Shown: positions 1-10,015 of the stretch, in pieces | How positions within the stretch are numbered: position 1 is the stretch's first letter | Layout of the letters: each line of letters begins with the position of its first letter | DNA from: Burkholderiaceae bacterium | Lineage (GTDB): Bacteria > Pseudomonadota > Gammaproteobacteria > Burkholderiales > Burkholderiaceae | Direction of reading: 5' to 3' | DNA length: 64,000 nucleotides | NCBI GenBank assembly: GCA_947448625.1 | Contig: CANFOT010000003.1 | Location: 61,860 to 125,859 of the forward strand | Made by a program: the position numbers and the translations under genes | The notes under the pieces: generated by a model | Database searches by the model: none | The model's input: only the letters and a program-made list of their open reading frames with translations | What the model was told of the DNA's origin: nothing

Positions 1-1
1 G

Positions 2-520
2 CGTCCTAGCGTGGATGTAATTACGGGATTGATTAAGGCCAACGTGCCAACCCGTATTTCTTTCCAGGTGAGCAGCAAGATTGATAGTCGTACGATTTTG
101 GATCAACAGGGTGCCGAAGCGTTGCTCGGTATGGGTGACATGCTATACATGGCCCCAGGTACTGGATTGCCGGTACGTGTTCATGGTGCCTTTGTCTCTG
201 ATGATGAAGTTCATCGCGTGGTGGAGTGGCTCAAAGAGAAGGGTGAAGCCAATTACATTGAGGGTGTTCTCGAGGGTGCCGATGAATCCACCATGGATGC
301 TCTGACTGGTGAAGGTGGCGGTGAGGCTGACCCTCTCTACGACCAAGCGGTTGCCATCGTCTTAGAGAACAAACGTCCATCTATTTCCTTGGTACAGCGT
401 CACTTGCGAATTGGTTATAACCGCGCAGCACGCTTGCTTGAGGATATGGAAAAAGCAGGTTTAGTGTCGAAGATGGGTAACGGCGGCAATCGTGAAATCC
501 TCCATCGTCCTTCCGAATAA
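2..520 (+). CDS. ftsK: DNA translocase FtsK, C-terminal fragment
   Basis: This is the 3' end of FtsK, the septal DNA pump that moves chromosome termini and activates XerCD recombination at dif. The frame is open from base 2, so the GTG at 11 in the ORF track is internal. The visible part starts at the end of the motor domain ([14 protein letters not shown], then [19 protein letters not shown]), which carries RecA-fold residues typical of FtsK. After an acidic linker comes the winged-helix gamma domain (about the last 65 residues, [20 protein letters not shown]), which reads KOPS sequences. The N-terminal membrane part and Walker motifs lie outside the window. lolA follows directly, the usual order in this group. 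Confidence 0.95.
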   Translation, partial: RPSVDVITGLIKANVPTRISFQVSSKIDSRTILDQQGAEALLGMGDMLYMAPGTGLPVRVHGAFVSDDEVHRVVEWLKEKGEANYIEGVLEGADESTMDALTGEGGGEADPLYDQAVAIVLENKRPSISLVQRHLRIGYNRAARLLEDMEKAGLVSKMGNGGNREILHRPSE

Positions 521-530
521 GGCGATCATC

Positions 531-1223
531 TTGCAAAGATTGTTATCTGTAGCAGTAACGGCATTCTTGGTTCTTACGCCTCTTGCATTTTCAAGCCCTG
601 TATTTGCAGATGGCGAAAGTGGGGCGGAGCAGTTGCGTCAGTTTGTTCGTAACTCCAAAACTGCTGAAGGTGAATTTGTGCAACAGCAGTTACGCGCACC
701 CAAAGCCAATGAGCCGCAAGACAAAGGCTTAAAGGTGGTACGTCAAACCCAGGGGCGCTTTGTATTTCAGCGCCCAGGTCGATTTATCTGGGATACCCAA
801 AAGCCGTATGAGCAAAAATTGATTGCCGATGGCAAACAGCTCATCATGTGGGATAAGGATTTAAATCAAGCGACATTTAGACCTGCCGGCCAAGCTTTGG
901 CCACTACTCCTGCCGCAATCTTATTTGGCGAGGCTTCCCTGGATCAGCATTTTGATTTGTTTGAGGGTGAGGATCGCCTTGGCATGAAATGGGTTGCTCT
1001 TGTGCCCAAGAAAAATCCCAATGCAAAAAATGGCAGCGATCTACCGTATACGAAGATCTCCGTCGGCATGATCAATGGTCTACCTAAAGCTCTAGAGCTT
1101 ATTGACGGCTTGGGAAGTGTTGTCTTGGTCACGCTAGACAAGATCCAGCTCAATGTGAATCTCCCCGCCAATCGCTTTACCTTTGCGCCACCTGCCGGCG
1201 CGGAAGTCTTACGCTTAAACTAG
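531..1223 (+). CDS. lolA: Outer-membrane lipoprotein carrier protein LolA
   Basis: LolA is the periplasmic chaperone that takes lipoproteins from LolCDE to the outer-membrane receptor LolB. I chose the TTG at 531: it is preceded by AAGG at a spacing of 8 and gives a clean signal peptide ending SSPVFA. The ORF track uses a GTG at 492, which would overlap ftsK by 29 bases and add 13 residues before the signal. The mature part has the LolA pattern of FVQQQ, then GRFVFQRPGRFIWDTQKPY, and LIADGKQLIMWDKDLNQ. About 230 residues fits the family once the signal is included. It sits between ftsK and serS. Confidence 0.93.
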   Translation: MQRLLSVAVTAFLVLTPLAFSSPVFADGESGAEQLRQFVRNSKTAEGEFVQQQLRAPKANEPQDKGLKVVRQTQGRFVFQRPGRFIWDTQKPYEQKLIADGKQLIMWDKDLNQATFRPAGQALATTPAAILFGEASLDQHFDLFEGEDRLGMKWVALVPKKNPNAKNGSDLPYTKISVGMINGLPKALELIDGLGSVVLVTLDKIQLNVNLPANRFTFAPPAGAEVLRLN

Positions 1224-1262
1224 AGCTAAATTAGTAAAAAATTCGTACTCACCGCACCCTAA

Positions 1263-2588
<1,326 letters not shown>

Positions 2589-2643
2589 GCTAGCAGCATA
2601 GGAATCTAAGATTTGCCCGAAAGCTATAATCAGTGCTTGGTTC

Positions 2644-2734
<91 letters not shown>

Positions 2735-2770
2735 CCAGATTCTGTTTTTGTAAACACAGAAGATAGCTAT

Positions 2771-2800
2771 AAAGCCCCGCTATGACGTGGGGCTTTTTTA
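2771..2800 (+). terminator. Rho-independent terminator after tRNA-Ser
   Basis: AAAGCCCC and GGGGCTTT form an 8-bp stem around a 10-base loop, followed by a T-rich run. It ends the serS/tRNA-Ser transcript just before the recQ ribosome-binding site. The GTG at 2787 that the ORF track uses for recQ lies inside this hairpin, which argues against that start. Confidence 0.85.
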
Positions 2801-2819
2801 TTTCAAAGGAGCATTACTG

Positions 2820-4658
2820 TTGCAATCAAGCCACCAAGTACTTCATGATGTTTTTGGCTTTGATCAATTTCGGGGTACTCAAGAGTCTATTGTTAAGCAT
2901 GTAGTGGCAGGCGGAGATGCTTTGGTCCTTATGCCTACTGGCGCCGGTAAGTCGCTGTGCTATCAAATTCCCTCATTGGTTCGTCGTGGTGTAGGTGTAG
3001 TGGTTTCCCCCTTAATTGCACTCATGCAAGATCAAGTCGATGCGTTAACTCAGTTGGGCGTCAAGGCTTCATTTCTAAACTCTAGCCTAGATGCAACTGC
3101 ATCTCAAAAAGTGACTAGTCAATTGCTGGCTGGAGATCTTGACTTGATCTATGTAGCGCCAGAACGTCTGATGAGCTCTAGTTTTCTATCGATACTCGAT
3201 AGGCTTAATGTAGGCCCTGGGATTGCATTATTCGCCATTGATGAGGCGCACTGCGTTTCGCAATGGGGCCATGATTTCCGCCCAGAATATCGCCAGTTAA
3301 CTGTTTTACACGAGCGATTTCCTAAAGTGCCTCGTATCGCCCTAACAGCTACTGCAGATGCCCCAACCAGATCAGAAATTGTGGAGCGTCTTTCTCTGGA
3401 ATCTGCCGAGCAGTTTGTTTCTAGTTTTGATCGCCCCAATATTAAGTATCGAGTTCTGCAAAAGCAGAGTGCCAAACAACAGTTAGAGCACTTTTTAGAT
3501 GCCGAGCATGCTGAGGACTCGGGAATCATTTATTGCCTATCGCGTCGCAGTGTCGAAGAGACTGCGCAATGGCTAAAGGATCGTGGGTGGGATGCAATGC
3601 CGTATCACGCAGGTTTAAGCGTGGAAACACGCAGTGCAAATCAAAAGCGTTTCTTGCGTGAAGAAGGCGTCATCATGGTCGCAACTGTAGCCTTTGGTAT
3701 GGGCATTGATAAACCCAACGTCCGCTTTGTAGCTCATCTAGATTTACCCAAAAGCATGGAAGGTTATTACCAAGAAACTGGCCGGGCAGGGCGTGATGGT
3801 TTGCCTGCAAATGCCTGGATGGCCTACGGATTTGGGGATGTAGTGAGCTTGCGGCAAATGGTAGATTCTGGCGAAGCTTCTGAAGATCGCAAGCGGGTAG
3901 AGCGCCAAAAACTCAACGCTCTACTGGGATATTGCGAATCCACGACGTGCCGCCATCAAACGATTTTGCGCTACTTTGGCGAGACGCATGCTGGTGGCTG
4001 TGGTAACTGCGATAACTGCCTGGATCCAGTAGCCACCTGGAATGCCACGCATGAAGTACAAAAAGCATTGTCATGTGTATATCGTACTGGTCAGCGTTTT
4101 GGAGTGACCCATTTAATTGATGTGCTTTTGGGCAAGGCAACCCCTAGAGTGAAGCAATATTTTCATGAGCAAGTGAGTACGTTTGGTATTGGTATGGAAC
4201 TCAATCAGACTCAGTGGAATAGCATCTATCGTCAATTGGTGGCTGGCGGATATTTAGATGCTGATATTGAATTGCATGGCGGCTTAAAGTTGGTCGATAA
4301 CATCGCTTTGCCCGTACTGCGCGGAGAGCAAGAGGTTTGGCTACGAAAAGAAACGGGCTATTCCAAGAGCAAGGCTACGAAGTCTGGAGCCAAGAAGGGT
4401 TCTACGCATCCCTTTAGTAATATTGCAGATGAAAAACTATGGGAGGCTCTCAAGGCCAAACGTACCGAGCTAGCACGCGGACAGGGGGTGCCACCCTATG
4501 TGATTTTTCATGACAGTACTTTGCAGGAGATGGTTAAAGCTACGCCAACTACTTTAGATCACTTCAGTCGTATTGGTGGGGTCGGGCAAGCCAAGTTGGA
4601 GCGCTATGCCGAACATTTTCTTAAAGTCATTCAGGAAAACCTAGGGCACCCCGGTTAA
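2820..4658 (+). CDS. recQ: ATP-dependent DNA helicase RecQ
   Basis: RecQ is a 3'-5' SF2 helicase that acts in recombination and at stalled forks. I set the start at TTG 2820 because AAAGGAG ends 8 bases before it; the ORF track start lies inside the terminator. This gives about 612 residues, the normal length. Walker A (PTGAGKS) is near residue 40 and the DEAH box ([18 protein letters not shown]) near 140. The helicase C-terminal domain has [10 protein letters not shown]. The RQC zinc site supplies cysteines around 371-400 (CESTTCRHQ and GCGNCDNC), and an HRDC domain occupies the last 70 residues. All core motifs are intact. Confidence 0.96.
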   Translation: MQSSHQVLHDVFGFDQFRGTQESIVKHVVAGGDALVLMPTGAGKSLCYQIPSLVRRGVGVVVSPLIALMQDQVDALTQLGVKASFLNSSLDATASQKVTSQLLAGDLDLIYVAPERLMSSSFLSILDRLNVGPGIALFAIDEAHCVSQWGHDFRPEYRQLTVLHERFPKVPRIALTATADAPTRSEIVERLSLESAEQFVSSFDRPNIKYRVLQKQSAKQQLEHFLDAEHAEDSGIIYCLSRRSVEETAQWLKDRGWDAMPYHAGLSVETRSANQKRFLREEGVIMVATVAFGMGIDKPNVRFVAHLDLPKSMEGYYQETGRAGRDGLPANAWMAYGFGDVVSLRQMVDSGEASEDRKRVERQKLNALLGYCESTTCRHQTILRYFGETHAGGCGNCDNCLDPVATWNATHEVQKALSCVYRTGQRFGVTHLIDVLLGKATPRVKQYFHEQVSTFGIGMELNQTQWNSIYRQLVAGGYLDADIELHGGLKLVDNIALPVLRGEQEVWLRKETGYSKSKATKSGAKKGSTHPFSNIADEKLWEALKAKRTELARGQGVPPYVIFHDSTLQEMVKATPTTLDHFSRIGGVGQAKLERYAEHFLKVIQENLGHPG

Positions 4659-4706
4659 ACCACTATTTTTGCCGGCAGTATATTGAAAATAATCGGGCTC
4701 ATGAGT

Positions 4707-5516
4707 TTATTTAAATCGATATGCTACAGCCATGAAAATATTATCCTGAAACGAGCGATTAAGGGTTGGACTATTGTTGATGCCGCTACCCATCCATTTA
4801 CGCTTCGCATATATATTGAGATACCAATCTTCTATGACGGGGACTTCGATCATCACCCCAGAATATAAACTATTAGTTGCTGATACTGAGTAATTTGCGT
4901 AGCCAGTTAATGTAGATTCGCTTGGCGTAATCCCGTAATAGTAGTTTGCATATTGAGAGGATTGTCTTTCAATACCTACTTGCGGGTAGATGACAATATT
5001 TTTGTACGTTTCAATCTCGCCAAAGTAAGATAGTTCATAGAGTGCTCCTTTGGATTTACCAAAGTCATGGTATGCGTTGGCAAAAAAACCGCCAATAGGA
5101 GTTTCTTGAAACGTGCCAATGCCTATAGGGATTGGGTCGCTTCGATTGATTGAGTTTCCATTAATTTGGGACTTAACCTTGTAGTTATCAAGACTCACCT
5201 TCCCAGCAAGCTCTAGATATCCATAGCCCATCTTGACTGTCTTAATACCAAATTGATCTACACGTGCAAAAAAACGCTGGTAATCAAAAAAAGCATAAGG
5301 AAGCATTAATGATTGAGTTCCCTCGGCGCCAATATGTAGGTTTGAGCTATAGGTTGCCACACCAATATCACCAATAATGCGGTCGGGTAGTCCATCAGGA
5401 AGGTCATCCATGCCGAAGCAGGGCATCGTAAAAGATGTCAATAGTGAAGCTATTAGTAAAAATACCTTCGATATTAAATATTGCTTGGAATTCTTTGAGG
5501 TCAAGCTATAGCCCAC
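4707..5516 (-). CDS. MipA/OmpV-family outer-membrane protein
   Basis: The protein resembles the MipA/OmpV family of outer-membrane beta-barrels; MipA itself is a scaffold between MltA and PBP1B in E. coli. A signal peptide (KVFLLIASLLTSFTMPCFG) precedes a region with family features (DIGVATYSSNLHIG, then LMLPYAFFDYQRFFARVDQFG) and many alternating beta strands. It ends in AVAYRFK. The start is a GTG at 5516 that overlaps the end of the upstream hydrolase by 11 bases, with AAGGA about 11 bases before it; the TTG at 5504 is possible. The overlap implies co-transcription and perhaps translational coupling. Base composition is more AT-rich than in the neighbours. A precise substrate or partner cannot be read from the sequence. 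Confidence 0.8.
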   Translation of the reverse strand: MGYSLTSKNSKQYLISKVFLLIASLLTSFTMPCFGMDDLPDGLPDRIIGDIGVATYSSNLHIGAEGTQSLMLPYAFFDYQRFFARVDQFGIKTVKMGYGYLELAGKVSLDNYKVKSQINGNSINRSDPIPIGIGTFQETPIGGFFANAYHDFGKSKGALYELSYFGEIETYKNIVIYPQVGIERQSSQYANYYYGITPSESTLTGYANYSVSATNSLYSGVMIEVPVIEDWYLNIYAKRKWMGSGINNSPTLNRSFQDNIFMAVAYRFK

Positions 5517-6387
5517 TGGTTAGTCGATCCTTGATAACCAAAGTTCGCGCCTCATCGCTGTAATTTATATAGCTCTTTTTGGCGTCAAATGCGAGTTGAA
5601 TGAATTCAGCCGTTTCGTTGGTAACAATCTCTCGCTCATTATCTAGAGTAATAATATGATAAGAATTTCCTAGCCATATTAATTTTTTTACAGATGATTT
5701 AATGGTGGAATAGATCCACTCAGCACTATGTGGTGATACAACATCATCATCAATGGCGCTGATAATTAAAGTGTCTACTGATAAATCTTCCATACCTTTT
5801 TTTGCATAGGAGATTAATTTCAGCCCCTGATAGAGGTGTTCTGCCGATAGGGCGGAGGAACCAACTTCGGTAACTTCCTGCATTCGCACTTGCTTTTCTA
5901 CTCGTCGGCGTATTTCAGTATTTTTTAAGCCAAATGGATCGGACTCTTTAAGGCTCCAACTTCTCATTCCTAGATTGATCATCAGAAAAAGCAAGGGAGA
6001 GTACCAGGGGACATTCCATCCATCGTATGCAAATACTGGAGCAAGCGCCACTACAGATCTGCATTTATTCGGATATCTGCTGGCATAAGTTAGGGCTAAA
6101 GTTGCCCCCATACTTAATCCAACAATTGAAATTTCCTCATGATCTACTCTAAGTAGTTCTACGGCGTGATCAAGGGAATCCAGCCACTCTTGATAATTGC
6201 TGAGCCCGGTCATGGCGTAGTAACCATCTATTTTTGGGAAGCATACTGTATGCCCTTGTGCATGAATTAGCTTTGGGATAGACCCCATTTCGAGGGGGCT
6301 TCCGCATAAACCCGGCAAAAATATTACTGCTTGACGTGTATATCCCAATGTAAACTGAACACTTAAATTGAGGATTGAATCCGACAA
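5506..6387 (-). CDS. Alpha/beta hydrolase (carboxylesterase-like)
   Basis: This is a 293-residue alpha/beta hydrolase without a signal peptide. The oxyanion region is IFLPGLCGSP, and the nucleophile elbow GLSMGA places Ser at residue 92. An Asp lies in SAIDDDVVSP, and a plausible catalytic His is in GNSYHIITLD. The pattern resembles the monoglyceride lipase/EstD-type carboxylesterases. It is the first gene of a two-gene unit with the MipA-like protein. The natural substrate is unknown, and a link to the cell envelope is only suggested by the partner gene. Confidence 0.8.
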   Translation of the reverse strand: MSDSILNLSVQFTLGYTRQAVIFLPGLCGSPLEMGSIPKLIHAQGHTVCFPKIDGYYAMTGLSNYQEWLDSLDHAVELLRVDHEEISIVGLSMGATLALTYASRYPNKCRSVVALAPVFAYDGWNVPWYSPLLFLMINLGMRSWSLKESDPFGLKNTEIRRRVEKQVRMQEVTEVGSSALSAEHLYQGLKLISYAKKGMEDLSVDTLIISAIDDDVVSPHSAEWIYSTIKSSVKKLIWLGNSYHIITLDNEREIVTNETAEFIQLAFDAKKSYINYSDEARTLVIKDRLTSGL

Positions 6388-6429
6388 AATTATCTTCCTG
6401 GTATTTTTCTTAAAGACTGACTCTAATCG

Positions 6430-6885
6430 ATGTTGATTAAAAACTCAAAGAGATGGGCTGGAGCTACATTAAAGTGCTATTTAATGGCAATTTTAGGGGT
6501 AGCTATTGCATTCTTTATTCGATTGCAACTTCACCCTATTTTGGAGTCTGCTTTCCCGGTTTTATTTTTTGTTATTAACACTACTTTTGTAGCCTATAAA
6601 TTTGGCTTGGGTCCTTCTATATTAACTATCCTTTTATCCATTCCATTGGGGTACTTTTACTTTATACCGCCCTACAATAGTTTTGAGCTCGAAGGTCCCA
6701 TTGATATTATTACCATTTCCATCTATCTTATATTTTTTGTGATGGATGTTTACATCATTGAAAAGTTGCAAAGAGAGCGTTACCGAGCTATTTTGATTGC
6801 TCGAGTATGTGAGTCCCGCATGAATATTATGGCTAAATTAAGTTCCACTGCCAATCGTAGAGCAGTCAAGGACGTTAGCATTTAA
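6430..6885 (+). CDS. Stand-alone DUF4118 membrane protein
   Basis: This small 151-residue protein has about four transmembrane segments (LKCYLMAILGVAIAFFI; VLFFVINTTFVAYKFGLG; ILTILLSIPLGYFYF; IITISIYLIFFVMDVYII). It matches the membrane module DUF4118 of KdpD and related sensor kinases, including the FVAYKFGLGPSI signature. A DUF4118 module usually precedes PAS or HisKA domains, but here the frame stops about 40 residues after the last helix. It may be a truncated sensor or a real short protein. The gene is AT-rich and diverges from the hydrolase/MipA pair across 42 bases. Confidence 0.65.
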   Translation: MLIKNSKRWAGATLKCYLMAILGVAIAFFIRLQLHPILESAFPVLFFVINTTFVAYKFGLGPSILTILLSIPLGYFYFIPPYNSFELEGPIDIITISIYLIFFVMDVYIIEKLQRERYRAILIARVCESRMNIMAKLSSTANRRAVKDVSI

Positions 6886-7097
6886 TTTCACTTCCCGCCC
6901 GGATCGATTGGTGATCTATATTTGTAGAAGCCAAAAGACTCTAGATCCTCCTTCTCGGACACTTCCTACAAACGATTTTTCTCTTATTGGGCGAGCTTAT
7001 CCTGGCTCACCTCATTTTCAGATTGAACCTGCTGCTCTGAGAAGTTCTCTAATTTAATATATGCTGTGCTTAATAAATTATAAAAATGAGACAGTAA

Positions 7098-8057
7098 ATG
7101 AGACTAAATAGATATCTTCTAATTGGGTTAAGTGCGATTGCTATGCAAGTATCTGCAGCATATCCGGATAAGCCCATTACTTTGGTCGTACCCGTTCCTC
7201 CTGGGGGCATACTTGATGCAGTTGCCCGGATGATAGTGCCCGAGATGACCAAAATTTTGGGGCAGCCAATTGTTATTGAAAATAAAACAGGTGCTGGGGG
7301 CAATATTGCGGCTACTGCGGTGGCGAAGTCACCTCCAGATGGTTACACATTACTTTTGGGGTACTCCATGTTCCACGTGGGGAATCCATCCATGTATTCA
7401 AATCTATCATGGGATCCAATTAGAGACTTTGCGCCGGTAAGCATGCTGGTTGTATCCCCGCATGTGTTGGCGGTTAATCCCTCCGTGCCCGCAACGACTT
7501 TACAGGAGCTTGTGGCCTATGCAAAAGCCAACCCTGCAAAACTAAACTACGCTACTTCAGGTAATGGCTCTGTACCCCACATAGGCATGGAGCTCTTTAA
7601 GCAGCAAAATCAATTAAACATTACCCATGTTCCATATCGCGGTGCTGGTCCAGCAATGCTAGATGTAATTGCTGGAAATGTCCAAATGACCGTTGCTACA
7701 CCTCCATCGTTAATGCAATTTGTACAACAAGGAAAAATGAGGGCATTAGCAGTTGCTGCTAAAAAACGTATTCCGCAAATGCCCGATGTACCAACCTCTG
7801 CAGAGGCAGGTTTTCCAGGTTTTGAGCTAGAGGCATGGATTGGAATATTCGCGCCAAGCGCCACTCCACCAGCAATCGTTTCAGCATTAAATGATGCAGC
7901 TCGCATTACCCTGCAAAACCCGCAGGTGAAATTAGCGCTTGAGAAATCGGGTGTTGAGTTGCGCTATATGAATTCAGCGCAGTTTGATACTGTGGTGCGT
8001 AAAGATATTCAGTATTGGTCTAAAGTCATTAAAACCGCAAATATTACAGTCGATTAA
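7098..8057 (+). CDS. Bug-family (TctC-like) periplasmic binding protein
   Basis: A 319-residue periplasmic solute-binding protein of the Bug/TctC family. These normally feed TctAB tricarboxylate transporters, but many are orphans. A signal peptide (LLIGLSAIAMQVSAA) precedes the family start YPDKPITLVVPVPPGG. ENKTGAGGNIAATAVAKSPPDG and THVPYRGAGPAMLDVIAG are standard family motifs. No TctA or TctB permease is nearby. The next gene, 24 bases downstream, encodes an RraA-like enzyme, so the pair probably imports and processes a carboxylic acid. The ligand is not predictable. Bug proteins usually bind a carboxylate through two bridging waters. Confidence 0.9.
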   Translation: MRLNRYLLIGLSAIAMQVSAAYPDKPITLVVPVPPGGILDAVARMIVPEMTKILGQPIVIENKTGAGGNIAATAVAKSPPDGYTLLLGYSMFHVGNPSMYSNLSWDPIRDFAPVSMLVVSPHVLAVNPSVPATTLQELVAYAKANPAKLNYATSGNGSVPHIGMELFKQQNQLNITHVPYRGAGPAMLDVIAGNVQMTVATPPSLMQFVQQGKMRALAVAAKKRIPQMPDVPTSAEAGFPGFELEAWIGIFAPSATPPAIVSALNDAARITLQNPQVKLALEKSGVELRYMNSAQFDTVVRKDIQYWSKVIKTANITVD

Positions 8058-8081
8058 ATCTTATTAAAGGGTGTTGAGAGT

Positions 8082-8753
8082 ATGAAGACAGGGAATCAAT
8101 TTATCGATAGAGCTAAGTTGCTTGATTGTGCCGCTATTAGTGATGCGCTTGATCGGTCGGGGATTAATGGCCAGTGCTACAAAATTTCAGCTTGTGATCC
8201 AAATTTTCGTATGGTTGGGCATGCATATACCGTTTTATACCGGCCAGCGAATTTTGATGAGGATGGGAACGTTGGTGAATATATTGATGATGTGCCCCCA
8301 GGCAACGTAATCGCAATTGATAATCGCGGTCGGGATGATATGACTACGTGGGGAAATATTCTTACCGAGATGGCTCACCAGCGGAAAATTGCTGGCACTG
8401 TCATTGACGGCATCAATCGAGATGTCTCTTTATGTCGCCAATTAAACTACCCAATATATAGCAGTGGATATTGGATGAGAACAGGCAAGGGTCGCATTCA
8501 GCTGGCCGGATTGCAAGTGCCAATTCAGATTGGGGGTGTCAATGTGATGCCTGGAGACCTCATTTGTGGGGATCCAGATGGTGTCGTAGTCGTCCCAAGC
8601 CAAATGCAGGAACAAGTGCTAACTTACGCAGAAGAGATCACTGCCAAGGAAAATATTGTGAGAAAAAATATTCGAGAGGGCATGCGTATGGATGAGGCAA
8701 GAAAATTACAGAAGTACCACTTTTTACAGAGCAAAGACTTTGATAAGAAATAA
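8082..8753 (+). CDS. RraA-family protein (possible 4-hydroxy-4-methyl-2-oxoglutarate-type aldolase)
   Basis: The 223-residue protein belongs to the RraA/HMG-CHA aldolase family, often labelled demethylmenaquinone methyltransferase-like. It has the hallmark GTVIDGINRDV, in which the Arg-Asp pair positions the metal and substrate in class II pyruvate aldolases, plus PGNVIAIDNRGRDD and a late GDPDGVVVVP. The family includes both RNase E regulators and 4-carboxy-4-hydroxy-2-oxoadipate aldolases. Its place behind a carboxylate-binding Bug protein favours the aldolase or another 2-oxo-acid enzyme. It probably shares an operon with the Bug gene. Confidence 0.8.
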   Translation: MKTGNQFIDRAKLLDCAAISDALDRSGINGQCYKISACDPNFRMVGHAYTVLYRPANFDEDGNVGEYIDDVPPGNVIAIDNRGRDDMTTWGNILTEMAHQRKIAGTVIDGINRDVSLCRQLNYPIYSSGYWMRTGKGRIQLAGLQVPIQIGGVNVMPGDLICGDPDGVVVVPSQMQEQVLTYAEEITAKENIVRKNIREGMRMDEARKLQKYHFLQSKDFDKK

Positions 8754-8867
8754 TTCGATATTTACCGCGATTTTATTCTGGATAAATTCCAGTGGCCCAA
8801 GAAAATATCTTCTAATCTTTAGTGCAGGGCCCCTATGCGGCTTCATCCGTCCGAAGGGGTGATTAGA

Positions 8868-9938
8868 TCAGTCGCTAAAGGTCACCACATGATCTGCCAC
8901 TAGACGTATGCCAATCTTTTCGCCAATCGGGTGATCATGGTGACTGGGTACCAAGGCAAAAATCTCAAGGCCAGATGCTAGCTTGAGCGTGTACAGGAAG
9001 TCGGCGCCTCTAAAGGTCTTACGCACTACCTCTGCCTGCATGGAGCTGTTGTCATCATGCTGAATATCATCAGCCCTTAAGAGAACATCGATTTCATTTC
9101 CAATCTCGTTACTACGATCCTCCTCTAGATCGAGTTCGCCGAGCTCAATCTTGACCTTATTGTTAGCCTGTACGACCCCCTTGATAAATACTCCACGGCC
9201 AATGAAGTCTGCAATATAACGATTGGCTGGTTTGTGATAAAGCTCATATGGGGTATCCCACTGAAGTACTTTGCCATCCATCATTACGCCCACTTTATCG
9301 GCAATAGCAAAGGCCTCAAATTGATCATGAGTTACCAGTAGGGCGGTAACGTTATTTGCCTTGAGGATTTCTCGCATCTCGCCTGCAAGATGCTCTCTGA
9401 GTTCAATGTCCAGGCTGGAGAAAGGTTCATCCAGCAGAATTAAATCGGGCTCTGGAGCCATTGCCCTAGCTAACGCCACGCGTTGTTGCTGGCCACCACT
9501 CAGTTCATGAGGGTAGGCATCCGCCTTATCCGAGAGTGAGACTCTTTGGAGCCACTCCATGGCTACTGAAGATCTTTTCTTGCTTGCTAGGTTTTGCAGG
9601 CCAAAGGCAATATTCTCTAAAACATTGAGATGTGGAAAGAGTGCGAAATCCTGAAAGACCATACCTACTTTTCTTTGGTTAGGTGGGAGCTGAACAGAGT
9701 TCGAGCTGACAAGCTGATCACGCAGGAAGATTTCTCCCGATTTGGCGGGCTCAAATCCACAAATAGCTCTCAGTACAGTAGATTTTCCGCAACCAGAGGA
9801 GCCCAATAGACAGCCAATCTCACCTTGGGTAAGACTCAGATCGAGTCCTTTAACTGCGGTAACGCGATCTTGGCTGTCTCGACTTGGATAGTCGATTTCG
9901 AGTTGTTTGATTGAAAGTAGTACGCGAGCCGAATTCAT
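8868..9938 (-). CDS. fbpC: Ferric-iron ABC transporter, ATP-binding protein
   Basis: This is a 356-residue importer ATPase. Walker A (GSSGCGKST) is at 46-54, the Q-loop in VFQDFALFPH near 95, the signature LSGGQQQR near 146, and Walker B (LILLDEP) near 166. A TOBE-like regulatory domain follows (about 240-356), as in FbpC/PotA-type ATPases. The gene diverges from the permease and binding-protein genes fbpB and fbpA, so the system is transcribed from both sides of the 77-base gap. Fe(III) specificity is inferred from the tyrosine pair in the binding protein. Confidence 0.9.
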   Translation of the reverse strand: MNSARVLLSIKQLEIDYPSRDSQDRVTAVKGLDLSLTQGEIGCLLGSSGCGKSTVLRAICGFEPAKSGEIFLRDQLVSSNSVQLPPNQRKVGMVFQDFALFPHLNVLENIAFGLQNLASKKRSSVAMEWLQRVSLSDKADAYPHELSGGQQQRVALARAMAPEPDLILLDEPFSSLDIELREHLAGEMREILKANNVTALLVTHDQFEAFAIADKVGVMMDGKVLQWDTPYELYHKPANRYIADFIGRGVFIKGVVQANNKVKIELGELDLEEDRSNEIGNEIDVLLRADDIQHDDNSSMQAEVVRKTFRGADFLYTLKLASGLEIFALVPSHHDHPIGEKIGIRLVADHVVTFSD

Positions 9939-10015
9939 CCCTATAATTTTCTCACTAATGCAAATGACGCTAATGGTTAAATGCGTAGCTAGAGTCTAAA
10001 CGGATTGTTGATTTA

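Noticed and set aside
4683-4868. 61-aa plus-strand ORF
   Set aside because: It is antisense to the end of the MipA-like gene and has no ribosome-binding site.
9939-10015. Fur box between fbpC and fbpB
   Set aside because: The best alignment gives only about 9 of 19 matches, too weak to call.
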